A model generated the notes under the pieces. That model had not been told where the DNA came from and searched no databases. It saw only the letters and a list, made by a program, of their open reading frames with translations. Position numbers and translations under genes: made by a program. This document shows positions 48,281-62,255 of a stretch of DNA of 64,000 bases, one piece after another (the first letter of the stretch is position 1; each line of letters starts with the position of its first letter). This DNA comes from Gymnogyps californianus. Taxonomy: Eukaryota; Chordata; Aves; Accipitriformes; Cathartidae. The stretch covers positions 9,162,437 to 9,226,436 of the forward strand of contig NC_059475.1 in the NCBI RefSeq assembly GCF_018139145.2, written 5' to 3'.

Positions 48281-49310
48281 CAAAAATGTATCCCAAATCT
48301 CACATTTTTCTACGGCACTAACCTGATGGAACGGAAAGCTCAGAGAGAGGCTCTGATTTCTTTTACAATGCCAGAATGCGTTCTTGTTCGTAGCCATTTT
48401 TATTTCTCTTTATGGAACTTTGTGCCTTGGCTCTTGCTAAGGAAAAGTGATGCTGCCAAGGAAATCAGTCCTTTGGAGATGGAACTAAACGTAAACCTAA
48501 CCACATTTTTAACCTGAAGAATTATTTTCTATTTTGTAAACTATTGGATAACTTAGTTTTATTTTCAGAAATGTTTTTGACAAGTGATAAAGCATGCACT
48601 ACATATACTTTTTTCTTTATTGCTAAAAAGATAACAACACTTAAAATACTACAGATTTTTCCATCGCTGACTAAGCAACAGAAAAGTCAGCATTGGGGTG
48701 AACTAATTTTTACATGTCTGACCACCAAATTTAGAGTTTTGTACATTTTCTGAACAGAGCCGGAGTGACATCAGTTTCTGCATACGTATATTGCCATCAT
48801 AAAATCCAGAAGTGTCATTATGCTTTATGGACTCCTTTTACTATTGTCATGTTCAGGAGACTGAACATGGAATTGGTGCAATCCTATGACTGCTTTTTGT
48901 GTCAAATTATATTGTAATGAAAGACAATGACCTTAACTATTTTCCCTGTTTTGAAGAAAAAAAATATTTTCCTTTATACTGTGTTTTTTTTTCTTTTGGA
49001 AAAAAAATTTCAATTGTACATTTTATCTCACTAATAGTTGTATTTTTCACAGAGAAAATATTGTGGTTAAAATTGTTTCATGTATCTTTGTAATACACTT
49101 TCCATTGTTTTCGGTAAATCCTTTTCATTTATATGTTGATTTCATATTGTAAACTATATATCTCGAGGTAACCCTTTTGTTTATACAGGTTTGCTTCAGT
49201 GTTAACCAGAATAATGCATACTAGACTAGTTTTGCTTTAAGTGTAGTTGTGTTAGACACTGCAATTATTTTCTGATACGTGAAAATAAATTTCTTACTAA
49301 ACTAGCACTT
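48281..49310 (+). other. QSER1: QSER1 3' UTR (proximal form)
   Basis: AT-rich untranslated sequence after the TAA. It runs to a canonical AATAAA at 49284-49289, with cleavage expected 10-30 nt later. A second AATAAA at 51230-51235 with T/G-rich sequence after it could end a longer form. Which is used cannot be told without RNA data. Confidence 0.65.
49284..49289 (+). terminator. QSER1: Candidate proximal polyadenylation signal of QSER1
   Basis: Canonical AATAAA hexamer about 1.0 kb after the stop codon, in the context GTGAAAATAAATTTC. It is the first strong signal after the coding region that I found. Confidence 0.6.
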
Positions 49311-51229
49311 GATTAACTGAGAGTTTAAATGAAGAGCTACTACACTTTATCTTCGTCAACAAAGATTGATGATTGAATAGACTATATGCAGTGTTAAACA
49401 CAGCTTACATAATTGTTTGTAGAACTGGCAGTTGCAGAGCTGTTCTCTTTTTGGTGCCTTTCAAGTCTTCAGACATCTTTGTAGCTTTTTTTCCCCTGCA
49501 GTTTGTTAACAGTTAGTAGTGCCACTAGTCACACTCAGACAATGAATGTAATGGGCTCTAATCAGGAGAACATTTTCTTTAAATTTGCCAACAGAATGCC
49601 TTACTGAGTCATTCAGAATGGATATGTACTCTACTGGCGTCCTAAAAAAATAGTCATGTTGGTCTTTTTTCAGATAATGTAGAAAAAAAGTCATTCCTTT
49701 ATCCTTTCACTGCCACTTAGTGCCTTAATTTCAGCCAAGAAAGCAGGGTTCACTATTCATTGGCCAAATGAAATAATGTTCATTGCCATGTGACCTTTTT
49801 TCCCATTACCTGTTTTGATCCTATTTAGTTGTTAAATATTCATTAGACCTTAGAACTGTAAAGAGTTTAATGAATGGATGTGAAAATGAAATGATTTGAT
49901 CTTGAGTAATCAAATAGAGGTTTGAATATTAAGGTATGTACAGAATTTTAGCTGATTAGTTTTAGAACCTTGTAGGATGTTTACCATATTTCCAAAGCTT
50001 TTCATCTTTTAAAAGCAATAATTCTCCTTTACAATTTTTATGCAGACTACAGTGAACAGAAATGGGTACGTGCCCTTGCCTTTTTTAAAGCCTCTTTGTA
50101 GTGGTTTTGCTTTAAAAAGGGAGGTCACTATCATGTTAATAGATGCGTTGTGCTACTGCTATGTCTACTATAATCAAGGAGAGCGAGATGGGTTTTGGTT
50201 TAGGAAGAATGTGCAGATTGTTGGAGCAATCATGAAGCTAATTCATTCTCATAGTGAAAAGAAGGGTAGACACAGGGTTGAAGAGTTGCTATTGTTTCAG
50301 TCGTACTGTGTTGAATCTGGTAGGAGCTAGAGTTTATATGGTGAAACCAAACAGCAAAGTTACCGACATTGGTAGCAATCAGCTAAAATTATTTTAATGT
50401 AAATATGCACACTGGAGATGTAGTAGAAATGTGCCTGGTATACTCTTTAATCGATAGTGGGGGTTCCCAAATTTACTTAGTATATTCCCTTATTGGTGGG
50501 GGTGGTTGGCAGCATGTGTAGATTCATGAGAGGTATTTACTTGCCCAGGCCGGAGTTCTGTTGTCACATTAGTGATATGCGCAGCACAGTTTGGGAATTC
50601 CTGATCTGTAGTTTTAAAAAGTGTTAGGATGCAGACTGAGGGAACAATCAAGTTGGCTCCTTGATGGTATAGTAAAGAACTCGTCAGACTTTGTGTCTCA
50701 CACATCCCTTCCTAGTATGACTACAAAGCAACTAATTGAGAGCGGTCTCTGTGCTTTCTAAATTATTTCTATACTGCTACTGTATACTCACTCTAGATTT
50801 TTGAATCTAGACGTAGCTTTAGGAAGCTACTTGTTTTAATCCAAGTCCTTAGAAGGTGAAAAAAGAAATGAGAGGCTTTTGGAGTAGCTTGTCCCTATTT
50901 AAAAAGAAGGTGATTTTAGCAACAAGCATTTAAAAAACCAAACAAACGAAACAAAAAACTGGCCAGGATGCTCTGCACTGCCATAGAAGGTGACCTGGCT
51001 TATTTTTGGCTGTTTTATTCCCAAGGCCAGTTAAACAAGCACTGTGCCTGTAGAAGACAGGAAAAACCTGTCTTGAATAAAAGTAACTACCCCAGGCTAG
51101 TAAAGATTAATATAATAGAGCTTCCATCTTTGTCTTGGGCTACAAAAATGGTGGCTGGATTATTGATTTACCGAATTAGAATAAGTAAAAACATGGAACT
51201 CTCAAGTGTGTTGAAGGCTCATAAATCAA

Positions 51230-51235
51230 AATAAA
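51230..51235 (+). terminator. QSER1: Candidate distal polyadenylation signal of QSER1
   Basis: AATAAA hexamer followed by GCTTTGTTAGTGGG and then a T-rich run, a reasonable downstream GU/U-rich element. It would give a 3' UTR of about 3 kb. Confidence 0.4.
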
Positions 51236-53446
51236 GCTTTGTTAGTGGGATTGAAGAGGTTTTTTATACTGAAGCAAACTTAGAAAAAAGTCAATGTACA
51301 AATTACTTTTTTGCACAAATACTTTGCTTTGTTTTGTTGCATTTTAGATAATTCTGCACCCACACCTGAATCTTTTTTTTTTTTTCTTTTTTTTTTCCCT
51401 TGAAGTAACAGTGAGGTCTTCATCCCTTAACATCTGGCAGTGGAAATTGAGCACTCATTTGACTGCAAGAGAAGATGCACTAGGAAGGAACAAAACCCTT
51501 CTTAGACTATGAATTAGCAAAACAGAAATTAAACTAATTGCATGATGAATTATTTGGTTTTTAATTCCACTATTTTGTCCTTTAGTATGGCATCCCCGTT
51601 TACATTGAGTTTGTTTTTATTGCAATACAGTATTTCTCTTAAAGGCAGGTTTTCTTTGAGATGCTACTTCCAAAGTTTTGCTAGGAAAAAATCAGAGACA
51701 AAATTGGATTGAGAAACTGTTTCTGAAAATGGCTAAGGACTTTAGGGTCTTTGAAGTTCTATGACATGTATTGTATTCATATATTGTCGAAATACTACTT
51801 TTTAAAAAGTCAGATCTTACAGGCTGTCTTCCAAGTAAATGATTTCCATAGGGAAATATATTTTAAATATTATTTAAATATTTACTACTATTTAAAACAA
51901 TTTTAAAACGGAAAAGCTAATACTACGGTCACAAAATGTCAGTGTGTCATCAACCATTTCTTATTTCGTTGCCAACACTTGACATTTGGTCTCCCTTACC
52001 GTATTACATACCTGTGCATTACACAATGCACGTTCTGCCATATCTTATTGTTTAAGCTAATATTAACATGTCATTGGTAACATGCATGTTTTTCTGCATA
52101 TCTCCTCTACATATGGCAAAAATGAAGCTAGGGCTAATTAAGAGACACTTTATGCATTCTTAGTCCAGATTTTCAGGTGGTCCGTAATACAATGTATGGA
52201 AATGTGAAAAAGGACAGTTTTGTACCATTCATGATGTTATTAACTAAACCCATTAAAGTGAAAACACTTTTTAAACAAAAACCTTATAATGCTTAGTCAT
52301 TTATTATTAAAATATTAAGTCTTGAAAAGTTAGATTGTTGGAAAAAAATTGGCGATTTAGACTACATTTTCTGATCTCAGAAATACAGTTCTAGGGTTTG
52401 GTTGTTGGTTTTTTTCATTATATTGCATGAATTGAGCATGTCTGGTTGATCTGGTTTTTTACATTTATGGGTTCTAAATGTTCTGAATTAATTTTCACAA
52501 TATATCTGCCAGGTCTTAAACTGATGTGATAAGTGAGGAGCCAGACATTTGGGGTAAGAGAGAGACTACTGCTGTGATTCAGGTGTTTTTTAGCTATACT
52601 GTGATCTTTTGTTCTCTTTCTTGCTAAACTAGAATATCATCACTATGTACCCATGGGAAGAAATGGTGCTCTAGAAGGTTTTAGTCTCCCTCCCCCCCCA
52701 TTAAAATGAATTACTCTGGATATTCTTACAAATATTTTTCCCACACACAGATGGCTGAAGTCCCATGATGTGGATATTGGCTGTAAGATACATGGTAGGC
52801 CTTCTCTGAGCCACTTGCTTGCAGAAGAAGGTGAATCTGAAGGGCTGGAATATTTTTTTTTAATGGTCCTGTGTATAAGAGCTGCTTCCCAAACCAAGAT
52901 GAGTATAAAATGAGACATTTGCCCATGGAGTTGATTGTTGTTTTCTCCGAAAAACACTTTGGGAAGCAGGTAGGCACAGAGAATGTCCCATTGCAGTGTG
53001 GAGGCTGAAGCTTTTGATACTGCATTCCAAATATAGGTTATAATTTGTGAAGGTTTTCTTTAAAAAAGAAAAAAAGGCAAGAAGCTGAATGTATGCAGCT
53101 TTTTGAAAGAGAACAGCAGCTCCTGCTATCAGCAATTTGTTGGTAAGTACCTTAGGTAATCAAAATAACTTGTTCTGCATTAGGCATTTGTCTCTTCTAT
53201 AGAAAACCTAACAAATCTTTATTTCATTTCTAGAAACTAAAGAACAGAAAACTGTCTTAAAATTCTTTTAATTTGATCTGTTATAAGAACACAGCAATAA
53301 ATACAGAGAACAAGCTATTTATAAAGGAGAAAAATAAAAGGTGAGTCAGGGAAAACAGCAAGCAAACTTTTGCAGGGCTGTACTCTCATTTGTCCTGGGT
53401 ATGTTTTAGGTTTCTGCTTTTAAAAGTTCCACTGGGCTATTTCTTT

Positions 53447-53464
53447 TGTGTGTGTGTGTGTGTG
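53447..53464. repeat. (TG)9 microsatellite
   Basis: Nine uninterrupted TG dinucleotides followed by T-rich sequence. A simple repeat, probably length-variable. Confidence 0.9.
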
Positions 53465-55555
53465 TTTAGTTTTGGTTGGTTTTTGTTTTGTTTTTTTTTA
53501 GCTACGTGACACACAAAGGGTAGAGAGAAGTAGCAATAACAGCAGTGCCCATGAGCAGGACTGAAGGAGCAGTTAAGGCCCTTCATTTTAGGAAAAACAG
53601 ACTCAGAATAAGGTGAGAGGGCTCGTATGTATGTGACAGTTCATACAGGAGGAATCTAAGGGAGAAGAGAGGTGCAAAGTTGGAAGAAACGTGGGTCAGA
53701 TGTGGGAGGACATTGGAAAGGAAGAATTTGGAAAGACTAAGGCTAGGGGAGCTTTTGGAGTGGAGGTAATTGAGGAGCAGAGGGTGTAGGAGTCAGGAGT
53801 GGTCCTAGTTAGGAAATAGCTTCTATTAGGCATGCTGCAATGTATACACTGACTGAAAAGCAAATGACAAGCCAGAAACGTGGTCTGGTGGCAGGCGGAC
53901 ATTCCTAGCAGAGGGTCCCACCAGAGGGCTGTTAGCATTTTGCCACACACAATGACTTTATAAGATTAGTTCAGTCTAGTCCTAATTCTGCCTTTTGTTT
54001 TACTATAAAAAAGGGTTTTCTTCAGTTTTGAAAAGCATGGATGCCAGTATATCTGTGCATAGAAGCAGTCGTTTTTCATTGCCTCTTACTATAATCCATT
54101 TTTGAGCATGTGTATTAATGGACCGTGGTTCCTACTTGCGTTGTCCTGTATTGTCAATGTTCAAACAAGTGTGAGGGGAGCAAAAGCCCTTTTAAGAAGT
54201 ATTTGTATTGCAGTCGTCCGAGACAAGAATTTTTATTTTGTTTGTGCAAATGCACGTATATCATCAAAAGTTCGGCACTTACCTTTCTTCAGATATCCAT
54301 GTGAAGGGTTAAAAAAACCCTTACGTTTGGGCTGTGTCATAGCATGAATGGATTTCTCTCTGTGTGTAGGGTGTTTGAATTACGATCATTCCAAATAAAA
54401 AAAATGCTACAGCCCTGTGCAAACTGGGACTTTGACGTAGCTAAGGGATTTTATTTGGAAATAAGTTGCTAATATTTTATTCAATCCAGTCAGGTCTTCT
54501 ACCTTGATGTAGATGAATGTGTGAGTGGTAAGCATACACTGAAACAGCCATTAGAAGAGGGGCATTCAAGTAAGTGCGCATTAGTGAGAACAGGAGTAAT
54601 ATGAAAATGTGTGAGTAATGATGCTAGCGGTAAACTAAACTGTAAAATTTCCATGCAGTATACAGTTAATATATTAACTTTAAAATACTGTAACTGAGTC
54701 CTAATGGAACATGCTGAGAAGTTACTATTAATCATATAGTTTGTGTAACAGCTTCAAAATTGGAGTATTTATCTTTTTAGACATGCTGAGATGTTTACAC
54801 ACAGGAGAATTTTAATTGTGTATCTGATCCTGTGTGTATGATAAAGGTTATAGATGGTAGCGGCCACTCTTGGCTCCAGTTACTATGCTGAGCCTTAAAA
54901 ATTCAGTTTAAAATGCTGTGGTTATTTTTTCATAGGTGTGTTTGGTTCAAATTATGATTAAATTAAGTCCCTCTTTATTCTACATGTGTTACTTGAAATC
55001 TTTAAATATATCATTGGGAGTACATGCTGTAGCCTTCTAAGACTTCCAGGGCTTGTGATAGCAAGACCTTTGAACTAAAATTATGTTATTTGGCATCATC
55101 CTCTCCTTTCTAACTGTGGTGGCTGCTAGTGTGATTTGTCTGTGTATTATTTATGTATCACATATTTTTGCTGCGGCAACAGAAGGTAAATGGTATGGTA
55201 ATTGAATAAAAGCTGAAGCATCAATGTTTTATCATGTGCTTAGGTCAAATTGGTAACTTGTTCAAAGCTCCAGGAGAATAAGGACTTAGATCTGTTCTTT
55301 AAGTAAAGCAGCTTTGGTGGTTTCTGAAACCTCCTAGATTTTTGTTGTTGGTCAGCATGTAGAAATTACTGTCCCTACAGCCTTCGTAACAGAAGAGAGT
55401 AAGCGAATGCTTCAGTGCAAGGTCCAGCAACTTTGTTTAAACAGTCAGAGAGGTAGTTTGACCACAGTCAATGGACTTTGCACTGAAGCAGCTGAAGAGA
55501 AACCTTGCATGTTCTGTGAGAATCTAAGTGTTGCAATTCTGGAACCAGATGGTTT

Positions 55556-55576
55556 AAAAAAAAAAAAAAAAAAAAA
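55556..55576. repeat. A21 homopolymer
   Basis: Twenty-one adenines in a row in intergenic DNA. I recognise no retrocopy body upstream of it. Confidence 0.85.
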
Positions 55577-58500
55577 GGTAATAAGAAGTGCTTGGCCGGG
55601 GATTGTTACTTTCTTTTTGACGTGAACTCTGCAAGTTCTTTTTGAGTTTTAGTGGGGTAGCAAAGCTCTCTGCAGGATGCTTCCAGGGCCATTTTCCCAT
55701 CCTAAACTGTGGGCCTGGCAAAACATGGCATAATTGAGTTTGGTGGCCCCAGCACATTGTACAGTAATATAAAAGGTGAATTATAGATGCCTGCTTGTAG
55801 CATACATAAACAATAAGCCTGATCCTCTGCTCTAGAACACAAGCCTTGCATTCAGTGTAAATATAATTGGTATGTAGCTATTTTCTAAAGAAGTCAAAAC
55901 AAATGGTCAAAATCAGGAATTCAGTTATGCTTGGCAAATCCATTTAGAGTTTTCACTTTCCCGCCCCTTTATCTATCAGCTCCTCTGTCCCATTAAGCTG
56001 GTGCCACTAGTGGCTGCTTACTTTGGGAGTAGGGACCTGAAACGTGTCCCTGGTAGATCAGTGTAAGTTACTACCTCACCATGCTTCAGCTGGAAATCAC
56101 TGCTCATTCAGCTGGACCTCCACAGGCTCTCCACAATTGTATAAACTGGTGAGAGCTGCTCCCCTAATCCTTTGTGAACTTACCTAAAGCCACTTTCAGT
56201 AGTAACATAAGTTAGTGTATTTGGTTTTGTGTTGCAATATACAGGAGTTCGCATTCAGTCAGTTACTGCAGCTCACCTGAGAAATGGTAACGCCCAGCTG
56301 GGCAGATGGTTAACTTTCAATTATTTGTGTCTGATTGTACTTGCTCGTTCTGGTTGAACAGGTTTCTGGTGTGTAGATGACAGTGAGTCTTTATCCAAAC
56401 AGTGTTGCTAGGACCGTGCCATCCTGCGCACATTTAGGCATGCTGTAATCGATCTCTGGTTATAATATGTGATCATTCTTGAATGTCTCAGAAAACTTCT
56501 GCAAGAGGAAAAGTTGAAAAATCCATTTAAGACAAAATCCCTCAGTGTTTATTAAGACTGAGAAGCAGAGGCTTGTCCCTGTGTTTTTGGTGACATCGCT
56601 AATAGGCTTTGCCCCCTATACACTTCCTTACAGTAGGCCATCTCAAGTAATTCTGGCTCCGACTGGCTCCCGTTCCAGCCCGTGTGCATGGATTCTTACT
56701 CAGAGCGCAGCGTGTTCCACCGGAGGTCAGTGTGCACCAGCGCAGGCTCAGCGTGTTGCCTCCCTGCCCTTCATTTGCCATTGCCCTGCTTGACTTGGTC
56801 CCGCAGTCACATTGGTATTCCAGCCCAGGAATGGAAGGATTGCACTCCTGAACAATGCACCCTTTGTCGATTCAAACAGTCAGTCATCCAGAAACTTCTG
56901 TCCTGGGAACTTGTTTATTGTTCCAGTCTCTTCAAAAATGCAAGGGTGGAATCCTTACAGGTCTCACATCAGTATAAAATACTGGAGTTTGCACTTTGGG
57001 AGTAAATCATACTCTTGCCCAAGCAAGAGTGCACCTGCGAGTAGCCTCTCCGCGGTGGGGCAGATGTGGTCGGTATGGGTTGAATGTTACAAGATGGCAT
57101 CACTGTATCCCACAGAACCTAGTACTAGATGATTTTTTTTTAATTTGAATGTAGTTGGGAAATTGGGACTAAGCAGAGTGAATGTGTGAATAACCTGCTC
57201 TGTGTCCTAAGGGAGAGTGTCAGTCCTCTCCAACCCATGGAGTTCAGCCCCAAGCAAACCTCTCATGCTCTTTAGTACAAATAGCAGAACATGTTACTTA
57301 GTAGAAAGGCAGATTCACTGCGGGAGTTGTTTCAGCTTCCTTCCTATCTGTCTAGCATATCAAATAGCCTTTTGCAATCCAATATTGTATGAATAGCTGT
57401 TCATTCTCTTAAATTTGAGATTAATAGAGGTGGTAGAGAGAGTTTTCTGATTTTTATAGGACTGTTTCAGTATTAAAAAACAACGTACTGGACTTTGTAT
57501 CTTCATGCAATGAAATGGAGGAGATTTGATAATGTTATGATAATTGTGACTTTAAAAAATAGTAATTTCTGTAACTGAAGCTGTTGATTCTCCCTTACAT
57601 GAGGATCTTTATGTGACAGTGAACCATATATCGAAACTTAATTTGTCTCATCATTTGTGAATGGAATGGAGCAACATTTTAAGGGTTACTGTTTAAAATG
57701 TTCTTTCATCAACTTCAGCACTGCAGTGAATACAGGCATTGTTGATATTTAAGTGGGGAAAAAACAAAAGAGTAACTGTTCTAAATAACTGGAATATTTT
57801 TCTGAATTTTTATGGTAATTATTAATTGCTATGCTTTTTCAGAAACAGCCATAAAGATTGGGTTCAATAGATCCTTGCAATTATGGCAACAAAATTTTAT
57901 GTATATATAAATTTAAGCCGTGTTGGCATACGCTTAATCTTTAAAGTTTATATTGTTACGGGAAGACATTTGAAATCTAAAGAAAAAAGTTTGGTATAAG
58001 AGAGAGAGCCTTCTATAGTCTGATGTGTTTATGAGATGTAAGATTAACATTTAAAATGCAGACTTCTATGTTAATCCTTCAGAAAAGTGGGATCTAAATT
58101 CTTCTGAAAATAAGAAATTGGATAGTATTCTTCTGCAAGAATCCCTCTTTATTTCATAGTAAATTTTCAGTGACAAATCAATATTTTTTTTCTATTTTTT
58201 GGCACTTGAATAATAATTGGAACATTGAACATTTCTTGGTTTTAGAACATTTTATTTTCCAGGTTTCAGGTCCTTTCAGTTTTTCTAAAAATTTTGAAAT
58301 TGAAACCGCCTTTTTCTTTTGTTTCTTTCAGGAATACATAACATTTCCCGATCACTTAATCAAGCATTGATCTGCCGTAGATAAAACAGCAGCACCCCAT
58401 ATTTTCTATTAATATACCTCCATCTTTTTTAGGCAACACAGCCTCCAACTTTTGTCTTTTTGATAATGATATTGAAAGACTTAATCACACAATCATTTTT

Positions 58501-61449
58501 TACTTTGTAAGGTCTTGTATTCAATTATATCTCCTTCATTTGTGCCCAGAATACCTGGAAATTACAGGTGCTCTCGCATGCAAATACTGATTGGCTGTCC
58601 AGCTTCCCAGTTCATTATGGAAAAAGCTAGACAGCACTTTACATAAAGATATGCATCAGTTTCTCACTTTGTGATGGTACAAGTTTCCATTTTGCCTTCT
58701 CTCTCCCCATAATTAGAGAAGACCTGAATGTAGGTCTTTACCCTTCACCATCATCTTTATCCTTGAGCACACACTTAATTGACATGAGTAAGTTAATCAG
58801 ATCCTGAGCAGCAGACATGCCTGAAATTGTGGATGTTGAATTTAAATACTCTGTTTCTGCTGTATGCTTCTAATTAAACCCTACAGCTCTTACGTGAGAC
58901 TCAGAAATTCTTGAAAACTTAAGTTTGTAAATTCTTCAAAACGTAGGCCACTCTCGATCCTGTTGTAGTTGGTAGGAGTATTTCTAGATGACCTGGAAAT
59001 AAGTCAAAATAGATTTTTCTTTTGCTGTTCCTTGCTATAAAAGTTCTTTGTAACAGTTTCAAAGAATCTGACACAACTGTACAAATTAGGACTCGGTTGC
59101 ATAATTTGTTAAAAGTACATTTTAGTCACCATAACTAGATCACAAAATTGTTGTTCTGTGCAACTTCACATAACGTTATTAGAGAGCGAGCCAACAGTAA
59201 AACTTTCCGTATCATCAGACTTCCTTCACTGGTGCTGTTTGCAATCTCCCTTGCAGACCTACACCCTACAGACCAGGTTTTGATATATTTATTTACCTAC
59301 AGTAGCATCTGTCTCTGTATGTAGTCCTATATTTTTCAGTGGAACTGCTGTTGGAGCAAGGTTACTGTTCCATGTGCATGTAGGAATGCCACTAAGTTGG
59401 TCCTATGTGACTTGACAAATGAATTATGTTAATTATGTCTTTGTAACTGACATTCTCTTGTGCATCCTGTATTCAACTTTATGGAGGTTAATTTGGGGAA
59501 AACATTGTGGAAGGTGAAGCCAAATACAGCGTGTTGCACTTTCATCCTGAGATCTTTCCACCACAGTCTGAGGAGTTACGCCAGCTAAGAATGACCGTAC
59601 TGGCTGTACGAGATTGCATTCTTTAAAATGACTATATAAAAGTATAAATAAATTAATTATGTGTATATTAATAATTACATAAAAGTATATCTGTGTTTTA
59701 GGAAAGCATTTTATAATAATGTTATTGTAAGAAATACTAAAAGATGTATAGCATTTTTCAGCATCCTTTGATACCAGATACTATTCCACAACAGCTGGCT
59801 GACCAGCCAATAGCTGCCATCTGCCCATGGAGAAATTGGTGTGTTATGGTTGTGGTCACTGTGGGGAAACATGAAAGCAAAGGCAGGAATCCAGGGTAGA
59901 CTGCTCATCACCTAGTAATAAAATACAAGAATAAAAATCTTATAACCTTCTAGATTAGCAGCTCACAGTGCATTAGCTGTGGTTTACTCTGTTCCCTGCA
60001 AGCGGTATTTTGACAAATCGTTCTCTATGTAAAGTGTAACGTTCTTGTTAACTGACTGGTAAACCTCCTATTTGAAAATGTTTGTAGTTCTAAATTGTTT
60101 CAAGATTATGGTGAACCATTGCAGAATGATCGACTGCATCACTTTATTTCAACAACTGTGCAAAAATAGATTATTTTTAGAAGTGAAAATGAACTAAGGC
60201 ATTTATGGATTTGCAGTTAATATTTTGTCAATGCATTAAAAAAGTCTAGTGTCAAACTACTACAAAAGTAGGGAATAATAAAATAATGTATCATGGAAAT
60301 CCCCGTTATATTTTTTTATTAGGTTCTTAATGGCAACTGTCAGACACCTGTGAGCCAGAACTATTTTTTTTTTTTTCATCTTCCCCTCTTCCCCCAAGAA
60401 AGAAATCTGTTTGTCACTTCCTATTGTTGAAAAACAGTATGAACTTTCATTTTCAAAGGCTAGCATTTTGCTACAGTTTGAATAGATTCCTTTTTCTCTG
60501 GGCTTAAGCCCAGAGACTTAAGGCTTCTTTATCTGAAGAACTTAACAAGAACTTCCACTCTTAGAACTCCATTATTAAATACTTTGTTGCTCTGGCAGTG
60601 AAACATGAAGAAATGTTTGTTTGCCATAAGTTTGTGGTATCTAGTTCCCTCTACCAGTTTTTCACAGCTTAAAATGAAGTCCATTTTTTATTCATTTGTA
60701 TACGATGCCCTACCTTTAAGTGTGACAAATAAGGATAAAAGAAGGCTAACCTGAGCTTCAGTGGATAGCAGACATCCTGCACTTTACACCTGCTTGCATG
60801 GAACTTGTAGAACAGGCTAAAGTTTCACAGGGGATTTTGTTTTGCAAAACTACCATCAACAGTTCAATAATCTGAGAACTCAGAATGCATTTTTGTATCA
60901 CTTGTAATATCTATATTATTTGGTTTTTAATGTGCGTTATATACTTTTGAGTCTGCATTTCATGGAGATCAATTTGGCTTTGTCTGCTCCTGTGAAATCA
61001 GTCCAAAAATACGATTGAATTTTATGTTGTTCTGATACACTTTCATTGAGTAAGAATCATCAAAATACTCCATACTTAGTAGAAAAGGATGCCATTTCCT
61101 GCAGACAGTAGAAAAAAACTTTGATTACCCTGAAAGTGAATTTATTATTTCATTCCAATAAAAAATGCCTACTGCTATAATAAACAGCTCATGTAAGACA
61201 TCAGAGGAGAATTTCAGCCATATGTGGTTGTCCAAGCCATATGTCACGGTAACAAGCAAGAACACTGTTTAATTGTTCATCCACGGTCACGTACAAGGCC
61301 TATTCTCGGGTTAACTTCAAGAAATAGAGCTGACTAGTTTGATTTTTTTAAATCACACAGTAAATACGGGGAAAACTTTGCATTCTGTGCTCTAACAACA
61401 GGGTTATATATGCTATTGCTAGGAATGCAGAGTAGCATTTGTATTGCTG

Positions 61450-62089
61450 TAGGAAAGATCAGGGATTTTACCGCTCCGATGTTTCGGTGCAGACGGCGCT
61501 GTTACCCGGTGAGAGCAGCGGTACCCTCTCGCACCAGAACCATAAAGCTGGTAAACACAAACTCTTTTCGCTGCATTTTCTCCCCTCTCCGCGGAAGGCG
61601 GTCGCTGTTTCTGGATCCTGCCGGTGTTCGCATTCACAGAAACGGAATCCTGTAAATCTGTGTGGCCGTGGCTCTGGCTGTGCCCGGTTGGCGGATGGGC
61701 CTGGACGCAGCTCCGGGGCGGGGTGCCTAGACGGGCGTTCGGTGCTCTTTGTGCCACCGCGGGCCTCAGAGGGGCGGCGGGGCTGAATCTCACCTCAGAA
61801 GGGCGGTGGGGCTGAATCTCGCCTCAGAGGGGCGGCGGGGCTGAATCTCGCCTCAGCGCCCCCCGAGCCGCCCTCTCCGCGGTCGGCTGCTCTGAGGCGC
61901 TCCCGCCTCGCGGCAGGCCTGCAGCGGCACGCGGGCGGCCGTTCAAGCGCCGCCGCCGCGCTCGCCCCGCCCCCGGGCCCGGGCACGACCAATGGGAATA
62001 GGCGCGGGCGCGGTGGCCCCGCCCCTCGGCGGGCTACCTCTCCCCGCGGGCGGGGCGCGGCGCGGCAGTGCGCGGAGCCGTCGCCGGTC
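61450..62089 (+). promoter_or_regulatory. DEPDC7: DEPDC7 CpG-island promoter with CCAAT and GC boxes
   Basis: A sharp rise in G+C and CpG begins near 61450 and continues to about 62700. A CCAAT box lies at 61989-61993, about 100 bp before the start codon, and is flanked by two CCCCGCCCC GC boxes (61965-61973 and 62017-62025). This layout fits a TATA-less Sp1/NF-Y type promoter with transcription starting shortly before 62090. A 29-bp tandem triplication sits 240-330 bp upstream of the ATG. Confidence 0.75.
61764..61856. repeat. 29-bp tandem repeat, three copies plus 6 bp, upstream of DEPDC7
   Basis: Units start at 61764, 61793 and 61822, each CCTCAGARGGGCGGYGGGGC followed by TGAATCTCR, then a partial CCTCAG. 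Copies 1 and 3 differ only at the last base. Copy 2 has two extra changes. Each unit carries a GGGCGG(T/C)GGGG Sp1/KLF-like core. Confidence 0.95.
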
Positions 62090-62162
62090 ATGGCCACGGT
62101 GCGGGAGAAGGCGGCAGCTTTGAGCCTCAGCGCTGTCTGCAGCCCCGCCGCCAGGCCGCCGG
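62090..62162 (+). CDS. DEPDC7: DEPDC7 coding exon 1 (partial gene; residues 1-24 plus 1 nt)
   Basis: DEP domain-containing protein 7, reported to bind CARMA2/CARMA3 and support NF-kappaB activation. The ATG has a strong context (G at -3, G at +4) and opens MATVREKAAALSLSAVCSPA, followed by ARPP. This closely matches the mammalian DEPDC7 N terminus as I recall it (MATVQEKAAALNLS...RPPG). The donor is CCGG|GTACGG, leaving phase 1, consistent with Gly as the next residue. The DEP domain is encoded by later exons outside the window; I found no exon 2 before 64000. Position downstream of QSER1 on the same strand agrees with the vertebrate order. Confidence 0.88.
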
Positions 62163-62255
62163 GTACGGGGCAGGGAGCGGGACGGCGGCTGAGCGGGGCT
62201 GGGGGGAGCGGGCAGCGGGCGCTGTGCCCTCAGCCCGGGCTTGGCGGGGACGGCT

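Larger units (their letters stand above)
49311..61450. other. Intergenic region between QSER1 and DEPDC7
   Basis: About 12 kb of AT-rich DNA with only short, non-conserved-looking reading frames on either strand. It holds the possible distal QSER1 poly(A) signal (51230), a (TG)9 microsatellite at 53447-53464 and an A21 run at 55556-55576. I recognised no gene, RNA or known transposon. Confidence 0.7.
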
